Below, one piece after another: positions 36,114-47,507 of a DNA stretch of 64,000 nucleotides (position 1 is the first letter of the stretch; the number at the start of each line of letters is the position of its first letter). Origin of the DNA: Paenibacillus etheri (GTDB lineage Bacteria; Bacillota; Bacilli; Paenibacillales; Paenibacillaceae); contig NZ_LCZJ02000013.1 in the NCBI RefSeq assembly GCF_001012825.1, forward strand, positions 1 to 64,000, given 5' to 3'. Under the pieces are notes generated by a model. The model saw only the letters and a program-made list of their open reading frames with translations, ran no database searches and was not told the DNA's origin. A program made the position numbers and the translations under genes.

Positions 36114-37112
36114 ATGAGCTTTCCAATTACACGTCACCGTCGTCTACGCGGTTCTGCTGGAATTCGCGGTATGGTGCGGGAGACCGTACTGAATGTGCTG
36201 GATTTTGTACAGCCTATATTTGTGACTTATGGAACAGGTGTGAAGAATGAGATTAGCTCGATGCCGGGCGTGTACCATTTTTCGCTGGATACTTTAAAAG
36301 CAGAAGTGGATGAGATTGCCGCACTAGGCATTCCGGCTGTGCTGTTATTCGGGATTCCTGAAACGAAGGATGCTATTGGTTCTTCCGGTTTCGCAGAGGA
36401 TGGAATTGTGCAAGAGGCTACGCGCTTGATTAAGCAGTGGTACCCTGAGCTGTTAGTCGTTGCAGATACCTGCCTTTGTGAATTTACGGACCACGGACAT
36501 TGCGGAATGGTACATACGCATACGGTGAACGGCGTCGTGCACGGTGATGTCATTAACGACGCTTCACTGGATCTGCTGACTCGTACGGCGGTATCCCAAG
36601 CTAAAGCGGGAGCAGATATTATTGCCCCTTCGAATATGATGGATGGATTCGTACACGCGATTCGTGCTGGACTTGATGAGAATGGTTTTGAGCATGTGCC
36701 AATTATGTCGTATTCGGTCAAATATGCTTCAGCATTTTATGGCCCCTTCCGCGAAGCTGCGGATTCAGCACCACAGTTCGGAAATCGCAAAACGTATCAA
36801 ATGGACCCTGCCAATCTGCGCGAAGCGCTCCGTGAAGCAGAATCCGATGTGCTGGAAGGCGCAGATATGTTAATGGTGAAGCCAGCTCTGGCTTACTTGG
36901 ACGTGATTCGTACGATCCGCGACCAGTTCAATTTGCCTCTTGTGGCTTATAATGTGAGTGGTGAATACTCCATGGTAAAAGCAGCAGCACAGCAAGGCTG
37001 GATCGACGAGCAAGCCGTTGTACTGGAAATGCTGACTGGCATGAAACGCGCCGGAGCGGATATTATTATTACTTATTTTGCAAAAGATGCTGCGCGCTGG
37101 CTACGCGGTTAA
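36114..37112 (+). CDS. hemB: Delta-aminolevulinic acid dehydratase (porphobilinogen synthase)
   Basis: Condenses two 5-aminolevulinate molecules to porphobilinogen. The frame opens at GTG 36069, but AGGAGG at 36100-36105 and the family N-terminus [13 protein letters not shown] fix ATG 36114 (332 residues). The zinc-site segment [14 protein letters not shown] near residues 120-133 has the Cys residues of Zn-dependent enzymes. The first active-site Lys lies in [17 protein letters not shown] and the Schiff-base Lys256 in [10 protein letters not shown]. Next to hemL as in Bacillus. Confidence 0.97.
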   Translation: MSFPITRHRRLRGSAGIRGMVRETVLNVLDFVQPIFVTYGTGVKNEISSMPGVYHFSLDTLKAEVDEIAALGIPAVLLFGIPETKDAIGSSGFAEDGIVQEATRLIKQWYPELLVVADTCLCEFTDHGHCGMVHTHTVNGVVHGDVINDASLDLLTRTAVSQAKAGADIIAPSNMMDGFVHAIRAGLDENGFEHVPIMSYSVKYASAFYGPFREAADSAPQFGNRKTYQMDPANLREALREAESDVLEGADMLMVKPALAYLDVIRTIRDQFNLPLVAYNVSGEYSMVKAAAQQGWIDEQAVVLEMLTGMKRAGADIIITYFAKDAARWLRG

Positions 37113-37177
37113 TATCAATCACAACGATCAGTTGCCTTATACCCGTGTGACCAAGAACAGAATAGGAGTGAAGATAG

Positions 37178-38479
37178 ATGAGTAATGAGCCAATGGCGCG
37201 TAAAGAAGAAGCGTCCCGCAAGGCTTTTGATGAAGCAAAACAATATATTCCCGGTGGGGTGAACAGTCCTGTACGGGCGTTCAAATCCGTAGGATTGACT
37301 CCTGTTTATGTGGATCATGGGATCGGATCGCGTATTTATGATATCGACGGCAACAGTTTTATTGACTATGTATGCTCATGGGGACCGCTGATTATGGGTC
37401 ATGCGCATCCTGAGGTTGTAAAGGCCTTGCAGGAAACGGCGGTAAAAGGGACAAGCTTTGGCGCACCAACTTTACTTGAAACTGAAATGGCAAAAATGGT
37501 TGTCGAACGTGTAGCCTCTGTAGATATCGTACGTATGGTTAACTCTGGTACGGAAGCTACGATGAGTGCGATTCGTTTGGCACGTGGTTACACTGGACGC
37601 AGCAAAATCTTGAAGTTTGAAGGCTCTTACCATGGTCACGCGGATAGTCTGCTTATTAAGGCGGGTTCCGGTGTAGCCACATTAGGTTTGCCGGATAGCC
37701 CGGGTGTTCCCGAAGGTGTGGCAGTAAATACGATTACAGTTCCATACAATGATTTGGAGTCCACTCAGATTGCTTTCGAACGGTTTGGCAATGAGATTGC
37801 CGCAGTGATCGTAGAGCCGATTGCCGGCAACATGGGTGTTGTACCACCACTTCCGGGATTCCTAGAAGGACTTCGCAAGTTAACTACAGACAATGGATCT
37901 TTGCTTATTTTCGATGAAGTAATGACAGGATTCCGTGTCAATCGTGGCTGTGCTCAAGGCTTGTTCAACATTACTCCGGATATCACCTGCTTCGGTAAAG
38001 TCATCGGTGGAGGACTTCCGGTAGGCGCTTATGGCGGCAAAAGAGAGATCATGGAACAAATCGCTCCTACGGGACCTATCTATCAGGCTGGCACACTTAG
38101 TGGTAATCCATTAGCGATGGCGGCAGGACTCACTACGCTGAAGCTGTTGACACCGGAAGTTTATGATCGTCTGGAGCAATTAGGTGCGCGTCTGGAAGCG
38201 GGCTTGAAAAAGAATGCAATCGAGACTGGTGTTCCGCTGACGATTAACCGCGTGGGCTCGATGGTCTGTCCGTTCTTCACGGAAGGACCTGTAACGAATT
38301 TTGAGACGGCCAAGACTAGCAACACGGATCTTTTCCGTCGTTATTTTGGTCATATGCTGAGCCAAGGGATTAGCGTGCCGCCTTCACAGTTTGAAGGGAT
38401 GTTCGTATCTGCTGCGCATAGTGAGCAGGATATTGATGATACCATTGAGGGTCATTATAACGCCCTGAAGGCCCTTTGA
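37178..38479 (+). CDS. hemL: Glutamate-1-semialdehyde 2,1-aminomutase
   Basis: PLP enzyme that makes 5-aminolevulinate from glutamate-1-semialdehyde. The N-terminal [43 protein letters not shown] and the PLP-binding Lys274 in [17 protein letters not shown] are all present. Length 433 is standard. AGGAGTGA upstream sets ATG 37178. The stop codon overlaps the TTG start of the pseudouridine synthase gene by four bases. Confidence 0.97.
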   Translation: MSNEPMARKEEASRKAFDEAKQYIPGGVNSPVRAFKSVGLTPVYVDHGIGSRIYDIDGNSFIDYVCSWGPLIMGHAHPEVVKALQETAVKGTSFGAPTLLETEMAKMVVERVASVDIVRMVNSGTEATMSAIRLARGYTGRSKILKFEGSYHGHADSLLIKAGSGVATLGLPDSPGVPEGVAVNTITVPYNDLESTQIAFERFGNEIAAVIVEPIAGNMGVVPPLPGFLEGLRKLTTDNGSLLIFDEVMTGFRVNRGCAQGLFNITPDITCFGKVIGGGLPVGAYGGKREIMEQIAPTGPIYQAGTLSGNPLAMAAGLTTLKLLTPEVYDRLEQLGARLEAGLKKNAIETGVPLTINRVGSMVCPFFTEGPVTNFETAKTSNTDLFRRYFGHMLSQGISVPPSQFEGMFVSAAHSEQDIDDTIEGHYNALKAL

Positions 38480-39411
38480 GTACCGGAGCCGGAGAACGAA
38501 CCGGTGGTGGAGCTTGGACTAGACGTGGAGAGTGGCTGGAAGTAACACCCGGCAGAATCATTACTGGAGCCGAGGACTCTGAAGCTGCGATTGATAAGTG
38601 GCTGCTGGAAACTGTAGGCATGCCTGAGAAGCTTCATCTGCGGCTGCGCCGCGAGGGAGGCATTCAGTGGAAAGGCGATCGGCTTCGGCTGGCGCTTTTT
38701 CCTTACCGTGAAGCGGGCATTGAACCGGTATGGGAAGAGCTTGAGGTGCTGTATGAGGATGATTTTTGCTTGGTTGCCCACAAACCGGCAGGCATGGCGG
38801 TTCATCCGGATGGCAGTGGCTTAGGTGTAACGCTGGATCACCTTGTAGCTGCACATTATGTCGCTTCCGGTGATGGTGTAGCTGTAAGGCATATTCACCG
38901 ACTGGACAAGGATACAACAGGCCCGGTGATGTATGCGAAGAATGAGTTCGCACAGCTTGTCCTAGACGAGAATATGCGCGAAAAAAGCATCTCACGGCTC
39001 TACGCCGCGATCGCCCGAGGCACAGTGCCGCCCGCGCTTAAAGTGATCGACGCGCCGATTGGGCGCGATCGTCATCATGCGGCGCGGAGACGCGTCTCGC
39101 CCGGCGGACAGTCTGCCGTGACTCGAATCATCGGACGCGAAACACTGCATGGCGGGAGCCTGGTGCATGTGCAGCTAGAGACCGGAAGGACGCATCAGAT
39201 TCGCGTCCATCTCAGCCATATGGGTTATCCCTTGTACGGGGATGCGCTATATGGCGGCCCTGTTTGGGCTTCCAGCGCAGCTGGCCGCCATGCGCTCCAT
39301 GGAGAGACTTTGTCTTTCCGCCATCCTTGGAGCGGTGAACAGATGGAAGTAAGCGATCCGTGGCCGGAGGATATGCTGCAGCTACGGGAGCTGCTGTCTG
39401 AAGCGCCCTGA
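38476..39411 (+). CDS. RluA/RluD-family RNA pseudouridine synthase
   Basis: Isomerises uridine to pseudouridine in RNA. The catalytic motif [14 protein letters not shown] near residues 139-152 holds the catalytic Asp, preceded by [16 protein letters not shown]; later [22 protein letters not shown] is the family KVHLxxxG-type region. An N-terminal domain of about 90 residues without clear S4 motifs comes first. The start is TTG 38476, overlapping the hemL stop (TTGA), with GAAGG as the only upstream ribosome-binding-like sequence; a later start is possible. The target RNA cannot be told from sequence. In B. subtilis no such gene lies between hemL and spoVID. A strong terminator follows. Confidence 0.9.
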   Translation: MSTGAGERTGGGAWTRRGEWLEVTPGRIITGAEDSEAAIDKWLLETVGMPEKLHLRLRREGGIQWKGDRLRLALFPYREAGIEPVWEELEVLYEDDFCLVAHKPAGMAVHPDGSGLGVTLDHLVAAHYVASGDGVAVRHIHRLDKDTTGPVMYAKNEFAQLVLDENMREKSISRLYAAIARGTVPPALKVIDAPIGRDRHHAARRRVSPGGQSAVTRIIGRETLHGGSLVHVQLETGRTHQIRVHLSHMGYPLYGDALYGGPVWASSAAGRHALHGETLSFRHPWSGEQMEVSDPWPEDMLQLRELLSEAP

Positions 39412-39432
39412 CGGATAGGTAAGTGACTAAAG

Positions 39433-39480
39433 GAACAGTAGAATCAGCAAAAGCTGGTTCTGCTGTTCTTTTTCTATTTT
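39433..39480 (+). terminator. Strong intrinsic terminator ending the heme cluster
   Basis: A 16-bp stem (39433-39448 with 39453-39468, two G-U pairs) around an AAAA loop, followed by TTTTTCTATTTTT. Confidence 0.9.
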
Positions 39481-39742
39481 TTTCAGAAAAGAAACATTTA
39501 TCCATGTCCTGATAGGAAAATCGGCATATAATACTTTGTTCATGCAGAGCAGGGTATATCTGCACAAAGAGAGTTCGATTATCCTTTGAATTTATGAAAT
39601 TAATTAGCATCCTGTCCGGTTAGTGCTACCAAAGTTGTCATGCCTTCCTATTTGAAGCATATACATGTGGGGAGTAACATTTTGGGCTTATGCTCTGGGC
39701 CTGTCTCAGGGTTAGATTATGCCAAGAAGGAGGACATATCCC

Positions 39743-41116
39743 GTGTTTGATCAGTCCCACGGCTTGCGGTTTGATATTTATGAACGCATTCACCTATCGG
39801 AAGAGCTTCCGGGAATAGCTGAGCTGGAGGAGGTTGAACTACTTCCGGAAATCCAGGTGATTCAGCGGGAGGATCGTGCCGAGTTATATGGTCAGCTGTT
39901 GCTTACCGGACTCTACCGGAGTGAAGATGACCGAACACAGCGTCTGGAGCACGCCATTCCAGTTGAAATCACTGTTCCGCTTACACGCGTCAGCTCGATT
40001 GAAGATATTGGGGTGGAGATCGAGAATTTTGATATTGATCTGCTCACGATGCGCACTGTGAATATAACAGGCGTATTATCCCTGCGAGGAATCGGAGGTG
40101 CGGAGCCTCAACCACAACCGGCCTGGCAGCAGGAAGAGTACACAGTTGCCTATTCCCCTCTCAGTGATGACAGGGTAATCGAAGCATCTGCAGAGAACCA
40201 AGAACACGAAACTGATGCACTTTATGAAAATTCACAGTGGACCTTTGGTGAGGATGCATCGGAGGTTGCCGTGGAAGCACATGAGCATGCTGAAGCGAAT
40301 GCAGACGCATCAGAGCCCTCACTGGTCTCAAGTGGAGCTGGTCAATCGTCCCCTATAGTTAATTTCTCATCCGCTCATGAGAAGGACAAGGGCGCGAAAG
40401 CTCGGACGCATAGTCTGGATTCGCAAACAGAGGATTCCAAAGCAGGAATAGCGGATTACTGGTTTAAAGCTGAGTCACAGAATGATTCAGCTGAGGCAGC
40501 TCAGCTGAATCAAGTTAGCCAGGCGAGTGAAGCGGATCAAGAGCAAGAAGCTGAATATATTTTTGCTTCTAGAGAAACCGCTGTTCCAGCAGCTAATGCT
40601 GATGTGGATCAGGACATTGCCGTATTCGCTTCAGAAAACGAATCAAACAATGAGCTTCATACACAAGAAGAGCATGCTCAGCCGATCAATGAGAATGCGA
40701 ATGAAGTTTTTGTTTCTCAGGAGACAGTGCCACAGCTGGAGGAGAAACAAGATCTTAAGATTGCGCTAGGTAGTAAGAAAGAAGCAGAGGCTCCAGCAAA
40801 AGAACATCTTACCTTCTCTTCATTACTCAGCTCGAGTCGTTCCCGTAAAGAACAGGAAGCCCTCCTGTCTGAAGAAAATGTATCTGCTGCAGCCATCATT
40901 CCAGAGGCCGGAAATAATACGGAATGGAAGAGCAGATTCATTACCAGTGCAGATGGCGCTAACTTGTTCCGTAAGGTTCGCCTTTGCATTGTGCAGCGTG
41001 AAGAAACGCTGGATACAATCGCAGAGAAGTATCAGCTAAGTGCACGGGAACTGGGAATGTATAATCGATTGTCTGGGCAAAATGTAGAAGAAGGGCAAGT
41101 ATTGTACATTCCGTAA
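39743..41116 (+). CDS. spoVID: SpoVID-like spore coat assembly protein with C-terminal LysM domain
   Basis: Coat morphogenetic protein needed for encasement of the forespore. The N-terminal region (about residues 1-125: LRFDIYERIHLSEELPGI, IQREDRAELYGQLLLTG, IPVEITVPLTRV) matches the SpoVID N-terminal domain. The middle 250 residues are acidic, Gln/Glu/Ala/Ser-rich and of low complexity. The last 45 residues are one LysM domain (VQREETLDTIAEKYQL...NRLSGQNVEEGQVLYIP) that would bind peptidoglycan-like or lipid II-type ligands. The open frame begins at ATG 39719, but GGAGG at 39730-39733 points to GTG 39743 (457 residues). Position after hemL and before valS is that of B. subtilis spoVID; ysxE, which follows there, is absent. 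Expression by sigma-E is inferred. Confidence 0.92.
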   Translation: MFDQSHGLRFDIYERIHLSEELPGIAELEEVELLPEIQVIQREDRAELYGQLLLTGLYRSEDDRTQRLEHAIPVEITVPLTRVSSIEDIGVEIENFDIDLLTMRTVNITGVLSLRGIGGAEPQPQPAWQQEEYTVAYSPLSDDRVIEASAENQEHETDALYENSQWTFGEDASEVAVEAHEHAEANADASEPSLVSSGAGQSSPIVNFSSAHEKDKGAKARTHSLDSQTEDSKAGIADYWFKAESQNDSAEAAQLNQVSQASEADQEQEAEYIFASRETAVPAANADVDQDIAVFASENESNNELHTQEEHAQPINENANEVFVSQETVPQLEEKQDLKIALGSKKEAEAPAKEHLTFSSLLSSSRSRKEQEALLSEENVSAAAIIPEAGNNTEWKSRFITSADGANLFRKVRLCIVQREETLDTIAEKYQLSARELGMYNRLSGQNVEEGQVLYIP

Positions 41117-41149
41117 TTGAATTACAATGTGTACTCATATGAATAGGTG

Positions 41150-41180
41150 AATCCCGATCTGATTGTAGATCGGGATTTTT
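41150..41180 (+). terminator. Intrinsic terminator after spoVID
   Basis: AATCCCGATCT (41150-41160) and AGATCGGGATT (41167-41177) form a perfect 11-bp stem with a six-base loop, followed by TTT. Confidence 0.88.
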
Positions 41181-41234
41181 GTCAAAATATAAGAATATAT
41201 AAGTTTCACGTTATACATTATCCTTATATTTCTC

Positions 41235-41280
41235 GAATAAACGCTTACCGTCCGTAAAAGGACGTAGAAGGCGTTTATTC
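41235..41280. repeat. Long interrupted inverted repeat between spoVID and the valS promoter
   Basis: GAATAAACGC (41235-41244) pairs perfectly with GCGTTTATTC (41271-41280), continuing with TT/AA and, after an internal loop, GTCC-GTAAAA-GGAC. No T-run follows. Function unknown. Confidence 0.6.
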
Positions 41281-41410
41281 TTGTGTGACCGGAGAACGTT
41301 AAATACGGGTCATCTAATCAACGCAGCGTGATGAATCGAATGAAAATTCGACATATGCATCCTATAAGTCGAAATTCCGCCCAAAGTCCTGCTGTAAAAG
41401 CCTATCCAGG

Positions 41411-41439
41411 TTGACTAGGGATGACTCAAAATGTATTAT
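41411..41439 (+). promoter_or_regulatory. Sigma-A promoter of valS
   Basis: TTGACT (41411-41416), 17-base spacer, TATTAT (41434-41439). Transcription would start near 41446, just upstream of the T-box stem I. Confidence 0.85.
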
Positions 41440-41445
41440 GGAGTA

Positions 41446-41757
41446 AGCAATATCTAAGTAAAGACTGGGAACGGGAAGAGTAGGCGGTCAGCCCTTCAGA
41501 GAGCGGAATGCAAGTGCTGTGACATTCCGTAGGATACAGCCACCGAAGTCGCCCCGGAGTCGCCCTTTTGAGCTTGTCTTCATAGGTATGAAAGATAAGT
41601 TAGGATGTGGCCGGTAGCAGCCGTTATCTGTACGAGTGTCGCGCTAAGCTTCTGAACCGTAGGGTGAGAGAAGTGTAGGTTTATTTTTCATTGGCGCGAA
41701 ACAAAGGTGGTACCGCGAAAGAATGGCCTTTCGTCCTTTGAGACGAGGGGTCTTTTT
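41446..41757 (+). ncRNA. T-box leader controlling valS
   Basis: The leader RNA senses uncharged tRNA-Val and prevents termination. The highly conserved T-box sequence AAGGTGGTACCGCG is at 41704-41717. Upstream, GAACGGGAAGAGTAGG (41468-41483) and CAGAGAGCGGAATG (41497-41510) are typical of stem I and its AG-bulge. The terminator uses GGCCTTTCGTC (41725-41735) and GACGAGGGGTC (41742-41752) followed by TTTTT. GTC, a valine codon, occurs at 41548-41550 and 41559-41561 in the right part of stem I; one of these is the likely specifier, but I could not fold it to decide. The valS start follows 47 bases after the terminator. Confidence 0.93.
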
Positions 41758-41803
41758 GTTTTTTAGAAACCAACTACAAGTAACCAAGTGGAGGTATCAG
41801 AGA

Positions 41804-44533
41804 ATGGCTGACCAAAACAATCTAACAGCGGCAGAGTTGCCGAATTTGCAAGATACAGCGGCAGACGCTGCCGCTGCAAATGATTCTAAGAACGAAATGC
41901 CAACAACGTATGATCCGAAATCGGCAGAAACCAAGTGGTATTCCTACTGGACAGAGGGTGGATATTTCCGTGCAGGCGGGCGTCCGGATGCAAAAGCATA
42001 CAGCATTGTAATCCCGCCACCAAACGTAACGGGAATGCTGCACATTGGCCATGCGCTTGATTTTACGCTTCAGGATATCCTGATTCGTACGAAACGGATG
42101 CAGGGATTCGACACGTTGTGGCTGCCAGGTACGGACCATGCCGGTATCGCAACGCAGACAAAGGTAGAGCAAAAGCTGCGTGAGCAGGGAATTTCTAGAC
42201 ATGATCTCGGCCGCGAGAAGTTCCTAGAGCAGGTGTGGGAGTGGAAAGATAAATATGCGAACACCATTCATGAGCAGTGGGCTAAGATGGGGCTTTCCCT
42301 TGACTATTCCCGCGAACGGTTTACCCTGGATGAAGGGTTGTCGAAAGCTGTGCGCGAGGTATTCGTTAAGCTCTACAATAAAGGCTTGATCTACCGCGGT
42401 AAACGCATTATCAACTGGGACCCGGCGGCCCGCACGGCATTGTCGGATATCGAGGTTGAATATAAAGAAGTTAACGGTCACTTGTATCACCTTCGTTATC
42501 CACTGAAAGACGGTAGCGGATTTATAACAGTAGCGACCACACGTCCGGAGACGATGTTAGGCGATACGGCGGTTGCTGTTCATCCAGAAGACGATCGTTA
42601 TAAAGATCTGATCGGCAAAACGTTGATCCTGCCGATTATTGGCCGTGAGATTCCGATTATCGCTGATGATTATGTAGACAAAGAGTTTGGTAGTGGTGCG
42701 GTTAAGATTACACCAGCACATGACCCGAATGACTTCGAGATGGGTCAACGTCACAACTTACCGCAGATTAACGTAATGGATGAGAGCGGTACGATGAATG
42801 AAGAAGCAGGACCTTACCAAGGTCAAGACCGGAGTGTATGTCGTAAGGCCATTACTGCTGACCTGAAGGAGCAAGGTGTGCTGATCAATATCGAAGATCA
42901 TGTGCATCAAGTTGGCCACAGTGAACGCTCTGGAGCCGTTGTTGAACCCTACTTGTCCACACAATGGTTCGTGAAGATGCAGCCACTCGCTGAAGCTGCC
43001 ATCAATGCACAGAAGGATGGGAACGGGGTTAACTTTGTACCGGACCGTTTCGAGAGAACTTACCTGAACTGGATTGAGAACGTACGTGATTGGTGTATTT
43101 CCCGTCAGCTGTGGTGGGGACATCGTATTCCAGCATGGTATTCCGAGTCTACTGGTGAATTGGTTGTGGCAAATGACGAGGAAGAAGCACGCCGGATCAG
43201 CGGTCTAACCGACTTGAAACAGGATGAAGATGTACTGGATACCTGGTTTAGCTCTAATCTGTGGCCTTTCGCCACACTAGGATGGCCAGATGAGAACAGT
43301 GCAGATTTCAAACGCTACTATCCGAATGATGTGCTCGTAACAGGCTACGATATTATTTACTTCTGGGTAGCGCGGATGATCTTCTCAGCTCTTGAATTTA
43401 CCGGAGAAAAACCTTTCTCAGATGTATTAATGCATGGTTTGGTACGGGATTCCGAAGGTCAAAAAATGTCCAAATCACTCGGAAATGGCGTAGATCCCCT
43501 TGAAGTAATCGAGAAGTATGGCGCAGATGCAATGCGTTACATGATTTCTACCGGAAGTACAGCTGGACAGGATCTACGCTTCCGTTGGGAAAAGGTTGAG
43601 CAGGCGCGCAATTTCGCCAATAAGATCTGGAATGCATCACGCTTCGCGTTGATGAATTTGGAAGGCGTAAGTTTTGAGAATATTGACATTTCGTGTGAGC
43701 TAAGTACTGCTGATCGCTGGATTTTGCACCGCCTGAACGAAACTTCTCGTGAGATTACGCGTCTAATTGACTCGTACGAGTTCGGTGAGACCGGTCGCCA
43801 GCTGTACAACTTCATTTGGGACGATCTATGTGACTGGTATATTGAGTTCGCGAAGCTGTCACTTTACGGATCAGACGCCGCGGCCAAAGCGAAGACACAG
43901 TCTGTACTTGCCTATGTACTAGACCGCACAATGCGCCTGATTCATCCGTTTATGCCGTTTATTTCGGAAGAAATCTGGCAGCACCTTCCGCATGAAGGGG
44001 AGACAATTACCCTGGCTGCATGGCCGGAGTATGATGCTGCTCTGGAGAACCCGCAAGCGGTAGCGGAAATGAACCTGCTGATGGATGTAATCCGGGCTGT
44101 TCGTAATATTCGCGCTGAAGTGAATGTACCGATGAGCAAAAAGGTTGAATTGATCATCAAAGCGGGTAATGAAGAGACGCTGAGCATTATCACCCGTAAC
44201 GACAACTACATTGGACGCTTCTGTAATACGTCTTCCTTCGAGGCTGGCCTGAATCCAGAAACACCGGATAAGGTAATGTCCGCTGTAGTAACAGGAGCAG
44301 AGCTGCTTCTGCCATTGTCGGGACTTATTGATATTGAACAAGAAATCGCTCGTCTGGAAAAAGAAGTAATGACGCTGAACGGCGAAGTAGAACGTGTGGA
44401 GAAAAAGCTGAGCAATCAAGGCTTCGTTGCTAAAGCTCCCGCTAAAGTTATCGAAGAGGAACGGGCGAAGCAGGCAGATTATTCTGCTAAACGTGAAAAA
44501 GTACTTGCCCGCATCGCAGAGCTGAGAGGATAA
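41804..44533 (+). CDS. valS: Valyl-tRNA synthetase
   Basis: Class I aminoacyl-tRNA synthetase charging tRNA-Val. HIGH is at residues 80-83 ([13 protein letters not shown]) and KMSKS at 554-558; TDHAGIATQ and the editing domain ([17 protein letters not shown]) are clear. The C-terminal 65 residues are a coiled coil ([15 protein letters not shown]...). The frame is open from 41723 inside the T-box terminator, but GGAGG at 41790-41794 fixes ATG 41804 (909 residues). The N-terminus has an Ala/Asp-rich extension of about 35 residues before the family start [14 protein letters not shown], longer than in B. subtilis. folC follows after five bases. Confidence 0.97.
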   Translation: MADQNNLTAAELPNLQDTAADAAAANDSKNEMPTTYDPKSAETKWYSYWTEGGYFRAGGRPDAKAYSIVIPPPNVTGMLHIGHALDFTLQDILIRTKRMQGFDTLWLPGTDHAGIATQTKVEQKLREQGISRHDLGREKFLEQVWEWKDKYANTIHEQWAKMGLSLDYSRERFTLDEGLSKAVREVFVKLYNKGLIYRGKRIINWDPAARTALSDIEVEYKEVNGHLYHLRYPLKDGSGFITVATTRPETMLGDTAVAVHPEDDRYKDLIGKTLILPIIGREIPIIADDYVDKEFGSGAVKITPAHDPNDFEMGQRHNLPQINVMDESGTMNEEAGPYQGQDRSVCRKAITADLKEQGVLINIEDHVHQVGHSERSGAVVEPYLSTQWFVKMQPLAEAAINAQKDGNGVNFVPDRFERTYLNWIENVRDWCISRQLWWGHRIPAWYSESTGELVVANDEEEARRISGLTDLKQDEDVLDTWFSSNLWPFATLGWPDENSADFKRYYPNDVLVTGYDIIYFWVARMIFSALEFTGEKPFSDVLMHGLVRDSEGQKMSKSLGNGVDPLEVIEKYGADAMRYMISTGSTAGQDLRFRWEKVEQARNFANKIWNASRFALMNLEGVSFENIDISCELSTADRWILHRLNETSREITRLIDSYEFGETGRQLYNFIWDDLCDWYIEFAKLSLYGSDAAAKAKTQSVLAYVLDRTMRLIHPFMPFISEEIWQHLPHEGETITLAAWPEYDAALENPQAVAEMNLLMDVIRAVRNIRAEVNVPMSKKVELIIKAGNEETLSIITRNDNYIGRFCNTSSFEAGLNPETPDKVMSAVVTGAELLLPLSGLIDIEQEIARLEKEVMTLNGEVERVEKKLSNQGFVAKAPAKVIEEERAKQADYSAKREKVLARIAELRG

Positions 44534-44538
44534 GAGAC

Positions 44539-45915
44539 ATGGATGACCTAAATCGGGGCGGAAGCACCGCCCCTCTTGCGACATATACCGAAGCGGTTGA
44601 TTGGATCAAGAGCTTAATCCCTTTTGGGATTCGACCTGGTTTAGATAGAATTCAGATGTTGATGGACAAGCTAGGAAATCCGCACCGTCGTTTGAAATTT
44701 ATTCATGTGGCAGGTACGAACGGCAAAGGTTCAACTTGTGCTTTTTTGACTAGTGCACTTATACAAAGCGGCTATTCAGTAGGGACCTTTACGTCTCCGT
44801 ATATTACAAAGTTCACGAACCGGTTCCAATATAATAATACGGACATCTCTGAAGAAACGCTTGTCGAGCTGGTTAACCAATTGCGTCCACTAGTCCAAGA
44901 AATTTCGGAAACGGAGTTTGGCTCACCTACGATGTTCGAGGTAACTACAGCTGTGGCTATTCTATTTTTTGCGGGCGTCTCTTGTCCTGATGTTGTCGTA
45001 TGGGAGACCGGGCTTGGGGGAAGGCTGGATGTAACGAATATCGTGACTCCGATTGTTTCTGTGATTACTAATGTTGGTCATGATCACATGGATATTTTGG
45101 GAGATACGCTAGAGAAGATAGCCATGGAGAAAGCCGGAATTATTAAAACGGGCGTGCCTGTTGTTAGCTGCGTAACCCAGCCGGAAGTCGTAGCGGTTTT
45201 GAAAGAGAAAGCAGCGGCTTGCCGCTCTACTCTTTATCTTGCCGGAGAAGATTTTAGCTATGAGGCTAATGGAATCCGTGAGGATGTGCAGACTTTTCAT
45301 TTTAAGGGTCCCTTTCGTTCGCTTGAACTTGGGATCGTAATGAAAGGCGAGCATCAGATTAGCAATGCGGCAGCTGCCATGATGGTGCTTGAGGTTCTGC
45401 GTCAGTATATGGCCTTTATGCTTGAGGATGAAGATATGCTTGAAGGTTTACGCCACGCATTCTGGGCTGGAAGGCTGGAAGAGGTAAGCAAGTCTCCAAG
45501 GATTGTACTGGACGGAGCACATAATCCGGAAGGTGCGGAGAGTCTTGCAAAAAGCCTGCCTCAGCTCTATCAATACGGTAAATTAAATTTACTTATGGGA
45601 ATGCTGTCAAATAAGCATCATGAATCCTACTTTAAGCATATACTGCCTATAGTGGATACGCTCATCCTGACCGAACCGGATTTCCAGAACAAAATGGATG
45701 CGGAGAATTTGCAAGTTATCGCAGAAAGTCTGCGGGAGAAATATGCCAAGGAAAACTTGGCAATCATAGTAGAACATAATTGGGGAAAAGCGCTGCAGCT
45801 ACTGAAGTCGATTACAGCGGAGGATGACCTTGCCGTCGTATCTGGTACGCTGTATTTAATCTCTGACGTACGCGGTACACTTTTGCAGCAACCCGATACT
45901 GAAAAAGGCTGGTGA
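44539..45915 (+). CDS. folC: Folylpolyglutamate synthase/dihydrofolate synthase
   Basis: Adds glutamate to dihydropteroate or folates with ATP. The P-loop HVAGTNGKGSTCAFL near residues 53-67, the SPYITKFTNRFQYN stretch and VVWETGLGGRLDVTNIV are family signatures; the C-terminal Mur-ligase-type domain has VLDGAHNPEGAESL. Length 458 is slightly above B. subtilis (430). It starts five bases after valS with GAGAGGAT as ribosome binding site, so it depends on the valS T-box. In B. subtilis comC and spoIIB follow; here murC follows. Confidence 0.96.
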   Translation: MDDLNRGGSTAPLATYTEAVDWIKSLIPFGIRPGLDRIQMLMDKLGNPHRRLKFIHVAGTNGKGSTCAFLTSALIQSGYSVGTFTSPYITKFTNRFQYNNTDISEETLVELVNQLRPLVQEISETEFGSPTMFEVTTAVAILFFAGVSCPDVVVWETGLGGRLDVTNIVTPIVSVITNVGHDHMDILGDTLEKIAMEKAGIIKTGVPVVSCVTQPEVVAVLKEKAAACRSTLYLAGEDFSYEANGIREDVQTFHFKGPFRSLELGIVMKGEHQISNAAAAMMVLEVLRQYMAFMLEDEDMLEGLRHAFWAGRLEEVSKSPRIVLDGAHNPEGAESLAKSLPQLYQYGKLNLLMGMLSNKHHESYFKHILPIVDTLILTEPDFQNKMDAENLQVIAESLREKYAKENLAIIVEHNWGKALQLLKSITAEDDLAVVSGTLYLISDVRGTLLQQPDTEKGW

Positions 45916-45921
45916 CGACTG

Positions 45922-47301
45922 TTGGATACTACTGAACGTGTGCATTTTATAGGGATCGGCGGCTACGGAATGAGCGCGATTGCCCGGGTAATGCTAGAAA
46001 TGGGATATACAGTTACGGGCTCCGATGTGGCTGCCCAAGAATTAACGGATAAATTGATTGCTAAAGGTGCCAAGATTTATATCGGGCATACAGCAGAACA
46101 AGTAAAAGGCGCGGATCTAGTCGTATACTCTACGGCTTTGTCTAGTGATAATGTGGAATGGGTGGAAGCTGAGCGTCTTAAGATTCCAATTCTGCATCGT
46201 TCACAAATGTTAGCCCGTTTATTGAATGAACGTAAAGGGGTAGCCGTTGCTGGAGCACACGGAAAAACTACCACCTCCTCCATGATTGCACTTGTGATGG
46301 AAGAGTGCGAGGTTGATCCAACGTATATTATCGGTGGAGAGATTATGAATGTGGGTACGAATGCAAAGGCGGGACAAGGTGAGTTTGTAGTAGCGGAAGC
46401 GGATGAGAGTGATGGCTCTTTCCTGCACTATCACCCTTGGCTTGGGATCGTTACAAATGTTGAAGCGGATCACTTGGAAAATTACGACGGAGATTTTAAC
46501 CGTCTTAAGGCTGCATACGTGCAGTTCATGAACCAAACGCGCGAAGATGGAACTGCTATAGTATGTGCTGATGATGAGAATGTGATTTCTCTTTTACCTG
46601 AAGTAACAGGTAAGGTGATTACTTATGGCATCAAGTCGAACACTGCAGATTATATTGCCACTGATATTGTTCTAGGCGATCGTCAGGTATCGTACACGAT
46701 GAATCATAATGGAGAAGTGCTTGGACATATTGAACTTTCAGTTCCTGGACAGTACAATCTTTATAATTCAATGGCAGCGGTAATCGCTTGTTTGAAATCA
46801 GGGATTTCTTTCGAGAAAATCGCTGAAGCGATTGTGAAATTCCATGGTGCGAAGCGCCGTTTTCAAGTGCTCGGAGAAGTCAATGACATTCTGGTCATTG
46901 ATGATTATGCACATCACCCTACCGAGATTCAGGCAACGATCAGTGCTGCGAAGGCTACGGGAAAACGGATTATTGCGGTATTCCAGCCTCAGCGCTATAC
47001 ACGTACTTTCTTCCTGTTAGATGCTTTCAGCCGTGCCTTTAGCGAAGCCGACGAAGTCATCATCACCGATATTTACTCTCCGGCTGGAGAGAAACAGATC
47101 GAAGGAGTTACTTCTGCGAAGCTGGTTGAGCTTATCGTTAAGAACAGTAATGCGGGCGCGAGACATCTGCCAACCAAAGAAGATGTTCTAGCTGATCTTA
47201 CACCTCGTATTGCTCCAGGTGATCTGGTGATTACGATGGGCGCAGGCGATATCTGGAAGGTCGGATACGCACTGGCAGACGGTTTAAAGAAGAAGCATTA
47301 A
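45922..47301 (+). CDS. murC: UDP-N-acetylmuramate-L-alanine ligase
   Basis: First Mur ligase; adds L-Ala to UDP-MurNAc. The N-terminal [17 protein letters not shown] near residues 7-23 (UDP-binding), the ATP site [10 protein letters not shown] near 110-119, EADESDGSF, and [10 protein letters not shown] near 323-332 identify MurC. Length 459. The start is TTG 45922, six bases after folC, with a weak GGTGA ribosome binding site; co-transcription with valS-folC is likely. In B. subtilis murC is elsewhere, so this linkage is a lineage feature. A long terminator follows. Confidence 0.96.
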   Translation: MDTTERVHFIGIGGYGMSAIARVMLEMGYTVTGSDVAAQELTDKLIAKGAKIYIGHTAEQVKGADLVVYSTALSSDNVEWVEAERLKIPILHRSQMLARLLNERKGVAVAGAHGKTTTSSMIALVMEECEVDPTYIIGGEIMNVGTNAKAGQGEFVVAEADESDGSFLHYHPWLGIVTNVEADHLENYDGDFNRLKAAYVQFMNQTREDGTAIVCADDENVISLLPEVTGKVITYGIKSNTADYIATDIVLGDRQVSYTMNHNGEVLGHIELSVPGQYNLYNSMAAVIACLKSGISFEKIAEAIVKFHGAKRRFQVLGEVNDILVIDDYAHHPTEIQATISAAKATGKRIIAVFQPQRYTRTFFLLDAFSRAFSEADEVIITDIYSPAGEKQIEGVTSAKLVELIVKNSNAGARHLPTKEDVLADLTPRIAPGDLVITMGAGDIWKVGYALADGLKKKH

Positions 47302-47351
47302 GTTTACAAGTTGAGGCTAATTCGAGGATATTTATATTCTCTATTCAATAG

Positions 47352-47421
47352 CACTTCCCCCTAATTTCGTTCAGATCATCTATTTGTTTATCTGAAGGGA
47401 GCTTAGGGGGAAGTGTTTTTT
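47352..47421 (+). terminator. Long terminator hairpin after murC
   Basis: CACTTCCCCCTAA (47352-47364) pairs perfectly with TTAGGGGGAAGTG (47403-47415); inside the loop TTCAGAT and ATCTGAA form a second stem. A six-T run follows. Confidence 0.88.
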
Positions 47422-47507
47422 GGTATTGCTAACGTATTTACTGATATAGTTATAAAGTGCTATAGTGCTGTCAGTAGAGGATTGATTTTTCAACGTATAT
47501 TTGGGGT

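Noticed and set aside
41723-41803. valS start at ATG 41723
   Set aside because: This ATG lies within the T-box terminator stem; the ribosome binding site and family N-terminus fit ATG 41804.
43919-44584. A 221-codon minus-strand frame over the end of valS
   Set aside because: It is antisense to the conserved valS C-terminal domain, has no family features and no ribosome binding site.
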